From: Comamonas sp. lk | Lineage (GTDB): Bacteria > Pseudomonadota > Gammaproteobacteria > Burkholderiales > Burkholderiaceae_C | DNA: 6,449 nucleotides | Direction: 5' to 3' | NCBI GenBank assembly: GCA_945898105.1 | Contig: CAMDHL010000129.1 | Coordinates: forward strand, 1-6,449 | Shown here: piece after piece, positions 1-6,449 of the stretch | How the letters are laid out: each line of letters begins with the position of its first letter | Position numbering within the stretch: position 1 is the first letter of the stretch | Program-made: the position numbers and the translations under genes | The notes under the pieces: generated by a model | What the model was told of the DNA's origin: nothing | Database searches by the model: none | The model's input: only the letters and a program-made list of their open reading frames with translations

Positions 1-84
1 GATGCGCGTCCAAATCTTGCCCCGCTTTTCGTCCTGGCGACCCTTGCGGTGCTGAATATTGGCCCATTTGCTATGTCCTGCCAC
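1..84 (-). CDS. yebC: YebC/PmpR-family protein, N-terminal fragment (runs off left edge)
   Basis: Reading the minus strand from a GTG at 84-82 gives 28 codons with no stop before the window edge. The peptide begins (M)[17 protein letters not shown] and continues [10 protein letters not shown], which is the highly conserved N-terminal signature of the YebC/PmpR/TACO1 family; members are usually about 240 residues, so roughly 210 lie outside the window. The GTG start is supported by an AAGGA Shine-Dalgarno six bases upstream and by the family's usual first residues. The family was long annotated as a transcriptional regulator (PmpR of Pseudomonas); more recent work on YebC and mitochondrial TACO1 points to a cytoplasmic translation role, helping ribosomes through proline-rich stretches. 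The gene is divergent from the YjgR-like ATPase and shares a 58-base intergenic region with it. A TACAAT on the minus strand (plus 127-122) could be its -10 element, but I see no convincing -35. Confidence 0.93.
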   Translation of the reverse strand, partial: MAGHSKWANIQHRKGRQDEKRGKIWTRI

Positions 85-90
85 GCGAAA

Positions 91-95
91 TCCTT
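91..95 (-). promoter_or_regulatory. Ribosome binding site of yebC
   Basis: The minus strand reads AAGGA here, six bases before the GTG at 84. It supports choosing the GTG, since there is no ATG at the family's conserved N-terminus. Confidence 0.75.
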
Positions 96-133
96 TGAAA
101 ATTCGTTAACCTAAGCCTTTGATTGTACTTTTC

Positions 134-137
134 GAGG
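134..137 (+). promoter_or_regulatory. Ribosome binding site deciding the start of the YjgR-like ATPase
   Basis: GAGG lies five bases before the ATG at 143. The same frame could open at a TTG at 119, but that codon has no comparable purine-rich site in front of it. The ATG at 143 is therefore the better start, making the protein eight residues shorter than the longest reading. Confidence 0.65.
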
Positions 138-142
138 TATCC

Positions 143-1732
143 ATGGCCCCCTCTGACCCAGCCGGCATCCTGATTGCCCAAGGCCCGCCCAGCAAAAATC
201 CGGCGCAATGTTTTTTGCGCCCCGACAAAGCCAATCGCCACGGTCTAATCACGGGTGCCACCGGCACCGGCAAAACCATCACCCTGCAAACACTGGCCGA
301 AGGTTTTTCCAGCCTTGGCGTGCCGGTGTTTATGGCCGACGTCAAGGGCGACTTAGGCGGTATTTCGCAAGTGGGCAAAGTGGGTGACAAGCTAGCCAAG
401 GTGCTGGCAGAACGCGGCCTATCGCCCCGTACGTCAGCAGCCTTCCCCACCACGCTGTGGGATGTATTTGGCGAACAAGGCCACCCGGTGCGGGCCACCA
501 TCAGCGACCTGGGCCCCTTGTTGCTGGCGCGCATGCTCAACCTCAATGAAACACAGGCGGGCGTACTGCAACTGGTGTTCAAAATTGCCGATGACGATGG
601 CCTCATGCTGCTGGACATGAAGGACCTGCGCGCCATGTGCCAGCACGTGGGCGATAACGCATCGGACTTCACCACCGAATACGGCAATATCAGCGCCGCC
701 AGCATTGGCGCCATCCAGCGCGGGCTGATGCAAATCGAAGCCCAGGGTGGCAGCCGCTTTTTCGGCGAACCGATGCTCAATATCGCCGACTTTATGCAGA
801 CCGATGCCGACGGCAAAGGCTTTGTCAACATTTTGGCTGCCGACAAGCTGATGGCCGCCCCCCGGCTATACGCCACTTTTTTGCTGTGGATGCTTAGCGA
901 ATTGTTCGAAACTCTGCCTGAGGTAGGTGACCTGGACAAGCCCAAGCTGGTATTCTTTTTTGACGAAGCGCATCTGCTTTTTTCCGATGCCCCTAAGGTG
1001 CTAATCGAACGCATTGAGCTGGTGGTGCGCCTGGTACGCAGCAAGGGCGTGGGCGTGTTTTTCGTGACGCAAAACCCGCTGGACATTCCCGATAGCGTGC
1101 TGGCGCAATTGGGCAACCGGGTGCAACACGCGCTACGCGCCTTCACACCGCGCGATCAGAAAGCCGTGAAAGCGGCTGCCGACACCATGCGCGGCAACGC
1201 CGGGCTAGACGTGGCCGCCGCCATTACCGAGTTGGGTGTGGGCGAAGCCCTGGTCAGCCTGTTGGATGAAAAAGGTCGGCCCAGCCCCACCGAACGCGCC
1301 TACGTGCTACCCCCAGCCAGCCAGATCGGCCCCATCAGCCCGGCACAGCGCGCCGACTTGCAAGCCCAATCCATCGCCGCCGGGGTGTATGAAAAAACGC
1401 TAGACCGTGCCTCGGCTTATGAGGAACTCAAGGGCCAGGCCGCCGCGCAAGCCCTGGCCGACAAAGAGGCCCGCGCTGCTGCGCCAGCGGTGGGGCCTGG
1501 ACCGGCATCACGTTCACAAGCGCCAGCACCAACGCAAAACGCACCGGAGGCGCCGCCTGAGCGCGGCATGCTCGACGAACTGGGCGATTTGATGGGCGGC
1601 GGACGCGGACGGCGCCGTGCCAGCATCGGCGAGCAATTGATAAAAAGCGCGGCCAGTTCGATTGGCCGCGAAGTGGGCCGGCAGATCATCCGCGGGGTGC
1701 TGGGAAGTATTTTGGGTGGTGGCCGGCGCTAA
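143..1732 (+). CDS. yjgR: YjgR/DUF853-family HerA-like P-loop ATPase
   Basis: A 529-residue cytoplasmic protein with no signal peptide or membrane segment. Residues 38-45 (GATGTGKT) form Walker A, followed at about 60-66 by the ADVKGDL strand typical of this family. Residues 268-275 (KLVFFFDE, then AH) form Walker B, and TQNP at 309-312 plus the [18 protein letters not shown] segment are sensor and arginine-finger-like parts of the HerA/FtsK ATPase fold. The whole core matches E. coli YjgR, whose length (about 500) is similar. After the core come an Ala/Pro-rich linker (about 440-474) and a basic tail (476-529) rich in Arg, Gly and hydrophobic residues that may form an amphipathic helix. HerA relatives translocate DNA, but the substrate and role of YjgR proteins are, to my knowledge, not established, so the function stays generic. 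It is divergent from yebC and convergent with the LysR gene, so probably a single-gene transcript. Confidence 0.9.
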   Translation: MAPSDPAGILIAQGPPSKNPAQCFLRPDKANRHGLITGATGTGKTITLQTLAEGFSSLGVPVFMADVKGDLGGISQVGKVGDKLAKVLAERGLSPRTSAAFPTTLWDVFGEQGHPVRATISDLGPLLLARMLNLNETQAGVLQLVFKIADDDGLMLLDMKDLRAMCQHVGDNASDFTTEYGNISAASIGAIQRGLMQIEAQGGSRFFGEPMLNIADFMQTDADGKGFVNILAADKLMAAPRLYATFLLWMLSELFETLPEVGDLDKPKLVFFFDEAHLLFSDAPKVLIERIELVVRLVRSKGVGVFFVTQNPLDIPDSVLAQLGNRVQHALRAFTPRDQKAVKAAADTMRGNAGLDVAAAITELGVGEALVSLLDEKGRPSPTERAYVLPPASQIGPISPAQRADLQAQSIAAGVYEKTLDRASAYEELKGQAAAQALADKEARAAAPAVGPGPASRSQAPAPTQNAPEAPPERGMLDELGDLMGGGRGRRRASIGEQLIKSAASSIGREVGRQIIRGVLGSILGGGRR

Positions 1733-1754
1733 ACCAGTGCTACTTTTCCAAAAC

Positions 1755-2678
1755 CTAGCGCGGTGGATCCGCCGCTGCATGACCTGCCTCGTGCACCAAC
1801 CAGTCCTTTAAGGACATCACATCGTGGCGCGCCCGTCCGGCGCGGGATGCGACGATGTACATCGGTTGGTCAGTGGTCACTGTCTGCGCAATCGGACGCA
1901 CCAAGCGTCCTTGCGCGATAAGTGGCTCGACGATATGGCGCCAGCCCAGCGCCAAACCCTGCCCTTCCAGCGCGGCTTGCAAAACAATGGAATAGTCGTT
2001 GAACGTGAGTGCCTTGGCGGTACGCGCAGCGCTAACGCCAAAGCGCGCTAGCCACAGGGACCAATCCAGGCGCGGGCGATACCGCTCTTCCAAGTGCAGC
2101 AAAGTGCTGTTAGCCACATCCTGAGGCGATTGCAACTCGGGATGCAAAGCCAGAAAAGCCGGGCTACACACCGCAAATACCTCTTCGTCCACAAAACGCC
2201 AGCGCGCATGCTGCGCAAACTCGCCACTTCCCAGGGTGATGGCCAGGTCAATGCGCTCGCGCTCCAAATCCAGGTCAATATCGGTCGTGATGCAACGCAA
2301 TTGAATATCCGGGTGCTGCTGCTTGAAGCGGGCAATTCGTGGCATCAGCCACCAAGTGGCGGTGGCAGTGGAGACCGCCAAAGTAACTTGGTGCCCAGGC
2401 GTCATGCTGCGCACCTCACGCAAAGCTTGGTCCATCAGGGTCAAGCCCAAGGCCACTTGATCAAGCAGGTAGCGTCCGGCCTCGGTTAACTCCACACCCT
2501 TATGACGACGGGCAAAAAGCACCACGCCCAAGTCCTCCTCCAGCAAGCGAATCGCATGACTCACGGCCGGTTGCCCGACCGCAAGCTCCTGCGCCGCCTT
2601 GGTGAAGCTCCCCGTCCGGGCTGCCGCCTCGAAGGTGATCAGGTTACCCATGGCGGGCTGGTCAAAGCGCTTTAGCAT
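1755..2678 (-). CDS. LysR-family transcriptional regulator (GcvA-like)
   Basis: A 307-residue protein of normal LysR length. Residues 13-70 hold the winged helix-turn-helix: TFEAAARTGSFTKAAQEL, then VGQPAVSHAIRLLEEDLG and LFARRHKGVELTEAG, with the recognition helix around 36-46. A linker helix follows (about 71-92), and the rest, from about residue 95, is the periplasmic-binding-protein-like effector domain (VTLAVSTATATWWLMPRIARF is its usual first strand and helix). The start ATG has no strong Shine-Dalgarno; an internal Met at residue 10 would also keep the whole domain but has no better site. It is divergent from the MttB-type methyltransferase across 110 bases, the classic arrangement in which a LysR protein controls the neighbouring gene and itself. 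I infer that it responds to a methylated amine or a breakdown product; the sequence cannot name the ligand. Its stop codon lies 22 bases from that of the convergent ATPase gene, with no clear intrinsic terminator between. Confidence 0.94.
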   Translation of the reverse strand: MLKRFDQPAMGNLITFEAAARTGSFTKAAQELAVGQPAVSHAIRLLEEDLGVVLFARRHKGVELTEAGRYLLDQVALGLTLMDQALREVRSMTPGHQVTLAVSTATATWWLMPRIARFKQQHPDIQLRCITTDIDLDLERERIDLAITLGSGEFAQHARWRFVDEEVFAVCSPAFLALHPELQSPQDVANSTLLHLEERYRPRLDWSLWLARFGVSAARTAKALTFNDYSIVLQAALEGQGLALGWRHIVEPLIAQGRLVRPIAQTVTTDQPMYIVASRAGRARHDVMSLKDWLVHEAGHAAADPPR

Positions 2679-2699
2679 CGATTAAATGAATGGATTGGA

Positions 2700-2710
2700 T
2701 GAACAGTTCA
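2700..2710. promoter_or_regulatory. Perfect 11-base palindrome, possible regulator site
   Basis: TGAACAGTTCA is a perfect inverted repeat (five-base arms around a central A). It lies 22 bases upstream of the LysR start codon and just upstream of the predicted -35 of the methyltransferase promoter. That position fits an autoregulatory or activating LysR half of an operator, but no binding data or homologous sites are available here. An 11-base palindrome can also arise by chance. Confidence 0.35.
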
Positions 2711-2711
2711 A

Positions 2712-2738
2712 AGGGTCACAAAAAGGCATTTTCACCCT
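2712..2738. promoter_or_regulatory. Interrupted inverted repeat AGGGT-N17-ACCCT, candidate operator
   Basis: AGGGT at 2712-2716 is mirrored by ACCCT at 2734-2738, with partial extra symmetry inside (A-rich on the left, T-rich on the right). It overlaps the predicted -35 and touches the predicted -10 of the methyltransferase promoter, so a bound protein could control it directly. LysR proteins often bind interrupted dyads in the shared divergent region. The arms are short, so this remains a candidate. Confidence 0.35.
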
Positions 2739-2743
2739 ATTAT
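2715..2743 (+). promoter_or_regulatory. Candidate sigma-70 promoter for the methyltransferase gene
   Basis: GTCACA (2715-2720, four of six to TTGACA) and TATTAT (2738-2743, five of six to TATAAT) are separated by 17 bases. Transcription would start near 2750, leaving a leader of about 39 bases before the ATG at 2789. The weak -35 is consistent with a promoter that needs an activator. Judged by eye only. Confidence 0.4.
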
Positions 2744-2751
2744 TAGCAATA

Positions 2752-2766
2752 GCTTGTATGGCAAGC
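2752..2766. repeat. Small inverted repeat GCTTG-N5-CAAGC in the predicted leader
   Basis: GCTTG (2752-2756) and CAAGC (2762-2766) are exact complements around five bases. It falls just after the predicted transcription start and ends nine bases before the ribosome binding site. It could be a short mRNA hairpin or part of an operator. There is no T-run after it, so it is not a terminator. Confidence 0.3.
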
Positions 2767-2775
2767 GGCATTTGC

Positions 2776-2779
2776 GGAG
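2776..2779 (+). promoter_or_regulatory. Ribosome binding site of the MttB-family gene
   Basis: GGAG lies nine bases before the ATG at 2789. A nearer ATG at 2784 is in another frame and meets a stop two codons on (ATG GCA TGA), so 2789 is the working start. Confidence 0.7.
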
Positions 2780-2788
2780 ATCAATGGC

Positions 2789-4360
2789 ATGAGTGAATCT
2801 GATACCCAAGACCGGCCTGACACCATTGCGGTGGCACCCGCCCGCGCCAACCGCCGCTCTGGCGGGCGCGAACGGCGCGATCCCAACGCCCGGCCCACGG
2901 GCCCCGCCTATATCAAGCGCGTCATCCCCACTTACGAGGTGCTGGGCGAAGAAAGCCTGCTCCAAATCGAAGCTACGGCCGACCGCATCCTTGCTGAAAT
3001 TGGCTTGGACATCCGCGACGACGACGAGGCGCTGGCGCTGTTCAAAAAGTCCGGCGCAAAAGTCGATGGCATGCGCGTGCGCTTTGAGCCCGGGCATTTA
3101 CAGGAAGTGCTCAAAACTGCCCCAGCCCAGTTCACTCAGCATGCGCGCAACCCGGCACACAGCGTGCCGATTGGCGGGAAGAACATAGTTTTCTCTCCCG
3201 CATATGGCTCGCCCTTTGTGATGGACCTGGATCGGGGGCGACGCTACGGCACCATCGAAGATTTTCAAAACTTTATTAAGTTGGCCTACAGCAGCCCCTG
3301 GCTGCACCATAGCGGCGGGACAGTCTGCGAGCCGACCGATGTGCCGGTGAACAAGCGCCACCTGGACATGGTCTATGCGCATATGCGCTATTCGGACAAA
3401 GCCTATATGGGCTCCATCACTTCCGAGCAGCGCGCCGAGGATTCAATTGCCATGAGCCGCATTTTGTTCGGCGAAAAGTTTGTCGACGAAAACTGCGTCG
3501 TCCTGGGTAATGTGAATGTGAATTCGCCCCTATTGTGGGACGGCACCATGACCAAGTCGGCCCGCGCCTATGCGCGCGCCAACCAAGCGGCGGTGATTGT
3601 GCCTTTTATTCTGGGCGGCGCCATGGGGCCAGTGACCAATGCCGGTGCGATTGCGCAGGCCCATGCCGAGACCATCGTCGGCTGCGCACTCACGCAGCTG
3701 GAGCGGCCCGGGGCGCCTGTGATTTACGGCAATTTTTTATCCAGTATGTCGCTGCGCTCGGGCTCGCCCACCTTTGGCACGCCCGAGCCGGCCATAGGCT
3801 CTATGGTGGTGGGCCAGCTGGCGCGTCGCCTGAACCTGCCGCTGCGCTGCGCGGGCTCCTTCACTACTTCCAAACTGCCCGACGGACAGGCCATGCAGGA
3901 GAGCGTGATGTCCATGCTCTCGGCCATCCACTGCGGTGCTAATTTCATCTTGCATGCGGCCGGATTTTTAGACGGGCTGTTGTCTATGAGCTATGAAAAA
4001 TTCATGATGGATGCCGACTTTTGCGGGGCGCTACACAGCTACGTGAACGGCGTCACGGTCGATGAAAATTCCCTGGCCATGAGCGCTTTTCAGGGCGTAA
4101 CACCCGGCGGCCATTACCTGGGCAGCGCGCACACCATGGCCAACTACACCACGGCGTTTTTTGACTCCAGCATTTCGGATGACACGCCTTTCGAAACATG
4201 GGCCGAAGCGGGTCAAAGCGACGCTGCTACCCGCGCTAACAAACGCTGGAAGCAATCGCTCGCCGAATACGTAGCTCCACCCATGGACGAGGCCGTGGAC
4301 GAAGCGCTACGCGACTTTATAGACCGCACCAAAGCGTCTATGCCGGACCAGTGGTACTGA
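2789..4360 (+). CDS. MttB-superfamily corrinoid methyltransferase, pyrrolysine-free (COG5598 type)
   Basis: A 523-residue cytoplasmic protein annotated in most genomes as trimethylamine methyltransferase family. The N-terminal 40 residues are basic and low in complexity, then AYIKRVIPTYEVL leads into the barrel; diagnostic stretches are NIVFSPAYGSPFVMDLDRG, GGTVCEPTDVPVNKRHLDM, PFILGGAMGPVTNAGAIAQ, and TTSKLPDGQAMQES at 359-372. Family members move a methyl group from a methylated amine to the cobalt of a corrinoid protein. True trimethylamine enzymes read an in-frame amber codon as pyrrolysine, by my recollection close to the segment around 365-372; here the frame has no internal TAG, as in the glycine betaine (MtgB) and proline betaine (MtpB) enzymes. 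A quaternary amine is therefore a likelier substrate than trimethylamine, but the exact one is open. The required corrinoid protein and reactivase are not nearby. It is divergent from the LysR gene and followed after 98 bases by the flavoprotein, probably in one transcript. Confidence 0.92.
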   Translation: MSESDTQDRPDTIAVAPARANRRSGGRERRDPNARPTGPAYIKRVIPTYEVLGEESLLQIEATADRILAEIGLDIRDDDEALALFKKSGAKVDGMRVRFEPGHLQEVLKTAPAQFTQHARNPAHSVPIGGKNIVFSPAYGSPFVMDLDRGRRYGTIEDFQNFIKLAYSSPWLHHSGGTVCEPTDVPVNKRHLDMVYAHMRYSDKAYMGSITSEQRAEDSIAMSRILFGEKFVDENCVVLGNVNVNSPLLWDGTMTKSARAYARANQAAVIVPFILGGAMGPVTNAGAIAQAHAETIVGCALTQLERPGAPVIYGNFLSSMSLRSGSPTFGTPEPAIGSMVVGQLARRLNLPLRCAGSFTTSKLPDGQAMQESVMSMLSAIHCGANFILHAAGFLDGLLSMSYEKFMMDADFCGALHSYVNGVTVDENSLAMSAFQGVTPGGHYLGSAHTMANYTTAFFDSSISDDTPFETWAEAGQSDAATRANKRWKQSLAEYVAPPMDEAVDEALRDFIDRTKASMPDQWY

Positions 4361-4458
4361 TACCGGGCTCCGCATGCTCACGCTGCGATTGCACTTCACC
4401 AGACCACAAAACGTCATAGCGAGCAAACCTAACCGACATCGAAGCGCCGAGTAAGACT

Positions 4459-6449
4459 ATGAACAGCACCGCCTCCAAAGATCCCCTGCTCCAGCCTTTT
4501 CAGCTCAAGCATCTGCGTCTGAAAAACCGGCTGATGATTACCTCGCACGAGCCAGCCTACCCCGAAGACGGCATGCCCAAGGCTAAGTACCGGGCCTACC
4601 ATGTGGAGCGCGCCAAGGCGGGTATCGCATTGACCATGACCGCTGGCTCGGCTGCCGTATCGCGAGACAGCCCACCGGTGTTCAACAACATCTTGGCCTA
4701 CAAAGACGAAGTCGTACCCTGGATGCGCGATCTGACCGACGCCTGCCACGAACACGGCGCTGCCGTCATGATCCAGATTACCCATCTGGGCCGGCGCACC
4801 AGCTGGTCCAAGGCCGACTGGTTGCCCGTAGTTTCGCCTTCGCACGAACGCGAGGCCTCGCACCGCGCCTTCCCTAAAAAGATGGAGGACTGGGACATCG
4901 ACCGCATCATCCGCGACTATGCCGATGCCGCTGAAAGGATGCACGCCGCCGGAGTCGATGGACTGGAGCTAGAGGCCTACGGGCATTTGATTGACCAGTT
5001 TTGGTCGCCTTCCACCAACACGCTAGAGGCACCCTTTGGCGGCGTCTTGGAAAACCGGGTGCGCTTTGCGATGGAAGTGGTGCGCGCAATACGCAAGCGC
5101 GTGGGGTCCGAGTTCATTTTGGGAGTGCGCGGCGTGGCCGACGAAGTGCGGCCCGGCGGCATCAGTGCCGAAGATGGCATAGGCATTGCGCGCTACCTGG
5201 CCAACTCCGGCATGGTGGATTTTTTGAACATCATCCGCGGCCATATCGACACCGATGCGGGCCTCACCGATGTGATTCCCGTACAAGGTATGGCCAGCGC
5301 GCCGCACTTGGACTTTGCCGCCAGCTTGCGCGAACACGTGAACGTGCCCATCTTCCACGCTGCCAAGATTCAGGACGTGAACACCGCGCGCCACGCCATT
5401 GCAACCGGCAAGCTAGACATGGTGGGCATGACGCGTGCGCACATGGCGGACCCGCACATCATGCGCAAAATTATGGAAGGCCGCGAAGACACCATACGTC
5501 CCTGCGTGGGGGGCAACTTTTGTCTGGACCGCATTTACGCCGGTGGCGAAGCCTATTGCATCCACAACCCGTCCACTGGGCGCGAACTAACGCTGCCGCA
5601 CGCAATTGAGCCGGCAACGGCCAAGCGCAAAGTGCTTATCGTCGGGGCAGGGCCTGCGGGCCTCGAAGCGGCGCGCGTGAGCGCCGAGCGCGGGCACACG
5701 GTGACGGTGCTGGAGGCCGCGCCCAAGCCCGGCGGACAAATCCGCCTAACAGCGGTGAGCCCGCGCCGGCGCGAGATGCTGAGCATCATCGACTGGCGTA
5801 TGGCGCGCTGCGAAGAGAGTGGGGTCAGTTTTCGTTTCAACACCCTGGCGGATGAGGCTACTGTGTTGGCAGAAAAACCCGACGTAGTCATCATTGCCAC
5901 CGGTGGGATGCCGCATACCGAGGTGCTGCAAGCCGGCAATGATTTGGTAGTCTCCACCTGGGACATCCTGAGCGGCGAAGTAGCGCCCGGGAAGAACGTA
6001 CTGCTGTTTGACGATGCCGGTGACCACCCTGCCCTGCAAGCGGCTGAAATCATTGCCCAAAGCGGCGCGCAACTGGAAATCATGACGCCGGACCGCAGCT
6101 TTGCACCCGAGGTGATGGCCAGGAACCTGGTGCCCTATATGCGCAGCCTGCAAAAACTGGACGTCACCTTCACCGTTACTTTCCGGCTGCTTTCGGTGGA
6201 GCGCACGGCCGAGGGTCTGAAGGCCGTGGTCGGCAGCGACTACGGCGGCGTACGAAAAGAGCGCATGGTGGATCAGGTGATCGTCAATCACGGCACGCTG
6301 CCGCTGGATGATTTGTACTTTGCGCTAAAGGCCCATTCCAGCAATCTGGGCGCTACCGACTATGCGGCGCTGACAGCGCTGCAGCCGCAAACCCTTCGGT
6401 CTAATCCGGCGGGTGCGTTTCAGCTTTTTCGCATCGGCGATGCGGTGGC
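4459..6449 (+). CDS. DgcA / N-methylproline demethylase-type FMN-FAD oxidoreductase, 3' end missing
   Basis: The frame is open from the ATG at 4459 to the window edge: 663 codons plus two bases. Relatives are about 680-690 residues, so only a short tail is missing. Residues 9-335 are an old-yellow-enzyme FMN barrel (PFQLKHLRLKNR near the N-terminus, VMIQITHLGRR at 103-113, DGLELEAYGHLIDQFWSP at 167-184, GGVLENRVRF). Residues 349-367 are the iron-sulfur loop, with cysteines at 349, 355 and 367 but Gly at 352. A FAD Rossmann fold begins at 392 (VLIVGAGPAGLEAA, GxGxxG at 396-401), with IIATGG at 478-483, a second nucleotide-fold strand near 515, and the closing FRIGDA at 657-662. Position 31 is Glu where trimethylamine dehydrogenase has its FMN-linking cysteine, which argues against that enzyme. 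Oxidative demethylation of dimethylglycine or N-methylproline fits best; a dienoyl-CoA reductase-type role is less likely. The ribosome binding site is weak (GAG, seven bases upstream). Confidence 0.88.
   Translation, partial: MNSTASKDPLLQPFQLKHLRLKNRLMITSHEPAYPEDGMPKAKYRAYHVERAKAGIALTMTAGSAAVSRDSPPVFNNILAYKDEVVPWMRDLTDACHEHGAAVMIQITHLGRRTSWSKADWLPVVSPSHEREASHRAFPKKMEDWDIDRIIRDYADAAERMHAAGVDGLELEAYGHLIDQFWSPSTNTLEAPFGGVLENRVRFAMEVVRAIRKRVGSEFILGVRGVADEVRPGGISAEDGIGIARYLANSGMVDFLNIIRGHIDTDAGLTDVIPVQGMASAPHLDFAASLREHVNVPIFHAAKIQDVNTARHAIATGKLDMVGMTRAHMADPHIMRKIMEGREDTIRPCVGGNFCLDRIYAGGEAYCIHNPSTGRELTLPHAIEPATAKRKVLIVGAGPAGLEAARVSAERGHTVTVLEAAPKPGGQIRLTAVSPRRREMLSIIDWRMARCEESGVSFRFNTLADEATVLAEKPDVVIIATGGMPHTEVLQAGNDLVVSTWDILSGEVAPGKNVLLFDDAGDHPALQAAEIIAQSGAQLEIMTPDRSFAPEVMARNLVPYMRSLQKLDVTFTVTFRLLSVERTAEGLKAVVGSDYGGVRKERMVDQVIVNHGTLPLDDLYFALKAHSSNLGATDYAALTALQPQTLRSNPAGAFQLFRIGDAV

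Noticed and set aside
1..114. A plus-strand open frame ending at TAA 112-114, as the tail of an upstream gene
   Set aside because: The minus strand over the same bases encodes the unmistakable YebC N-terminus with its own ribosome binding site, while the plus reading resembles no known protein end.
106..1146. A 346-codon open frame on the minus strand opposite the YjgR-like ATPase
   Set aside because: It is antisense to a well-supported ATPase with Walker motifs, is rich in Ser, Leu, Pro and Arg as expected for a high-GC shadow frame, overlaps the yebC/ATPase intergenic region and shows no recognisable domain.
1757..1776. A GC-rich dyad around GGATCC near the convergent stop codons, possible bidirectional terminator
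   Set aside because: The stem has a bulge or a wobble pair, lies inside the end of the LysR coding region, and is followed by no convincing T-run in either direction (only a loose TTTT on the LysR side).
4361..4458. A separate promoter or terminator between the methyltransferase and the flavoprotein
   Set aside because: A TTGCAC at 4389-4394 has only a poor -10 partner 17 bases on, and no stable hairpin with a T-run is visible. I treat the pair as probably co-transcribed.
5001..5609. A 202-codon plus-strand frame inside the flavoprotein gene
   Set aside because: It is an out-of-frame reading of the FMN barrel; its Arg/His-rich composition is typical of a shifted high-GC frame, and the true frame runs uninterrupted from 4459.
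5553..6291. Two overlapping minus-strand open frames opposite the flavoprotein
   Set aside because: They are antisense to the FAD domain, in high-GC coding DNA, with no recognisable motif or ribosome binding site.

Overview
The window looks like chromosome of a GC-rich proteobacterium, most likely a betaproteobacterium of the order Burkholderiales (Comamonadaceae-like). This is an inference from codon use, from the yebC / YjgR-type ATPase neighbourhood and from the style of the proteins; no rRNA or other marker is present to confirm it. No mobile element, CRISPR array, tRNA or rRNA is visible.

Layout. Positions 1-84 (minus) hold the first 28 codons of a yebC/PmpR-family gene that leaves the window on the left. 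Divergent from it, across about 58 bases, is a YjgR/DUF853 HerA-like P-loop ATPase (143-1732, plus). It converges with a LysR-family regulator (1755-2678, minus), with only 22 bases between the two stop codons. A 110-base divergent region follows, carrying three short dyads and a plausible promoter. It leads into an MttB-superfamily corrinoid methyltransferase (2789-4360, plus), which lacks pyrrolysine. After 98 bases comes a two-domain FMN/FAD oxidoreductase of the DgcA / N-methylproline demethylase / trimethylamine dehydrogenase type (from 4459, plus), which runs off the right edge with probably only a few tens of residues missing.

How the genes may work together. The right half reads as a small catabolic unit for methylated amines. 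The MttB-type enzyme would remove one methyl group from a quaternary amine (glycine betaine, proline betaine or similar) onto a corrinoid protein. The flavoprotein would then oxidatively demethylate the resulting tertiary amine (dimethylglycine, N-methylproline or similar). The divergent LysR-type regulator is the natural candidate controller. The corrinoid protein, its reactivase and the tetrahydrofolate methyltransferase that the first step needs are not in this window. The left half (yebC, YjgR-like ATPase) is housekeeping-like and has no visible link to the amine genes.

I do not see a clearly novel system. The points most worth a second look are the pairing of a Pyl-free corrinoid methyltransferase with an oxidative demethylase, the replacement of one canonical iron-sulfur cysteine by glycine in the flavoprotein, and the cluster of dyads between the regulator and the methyltransferase.
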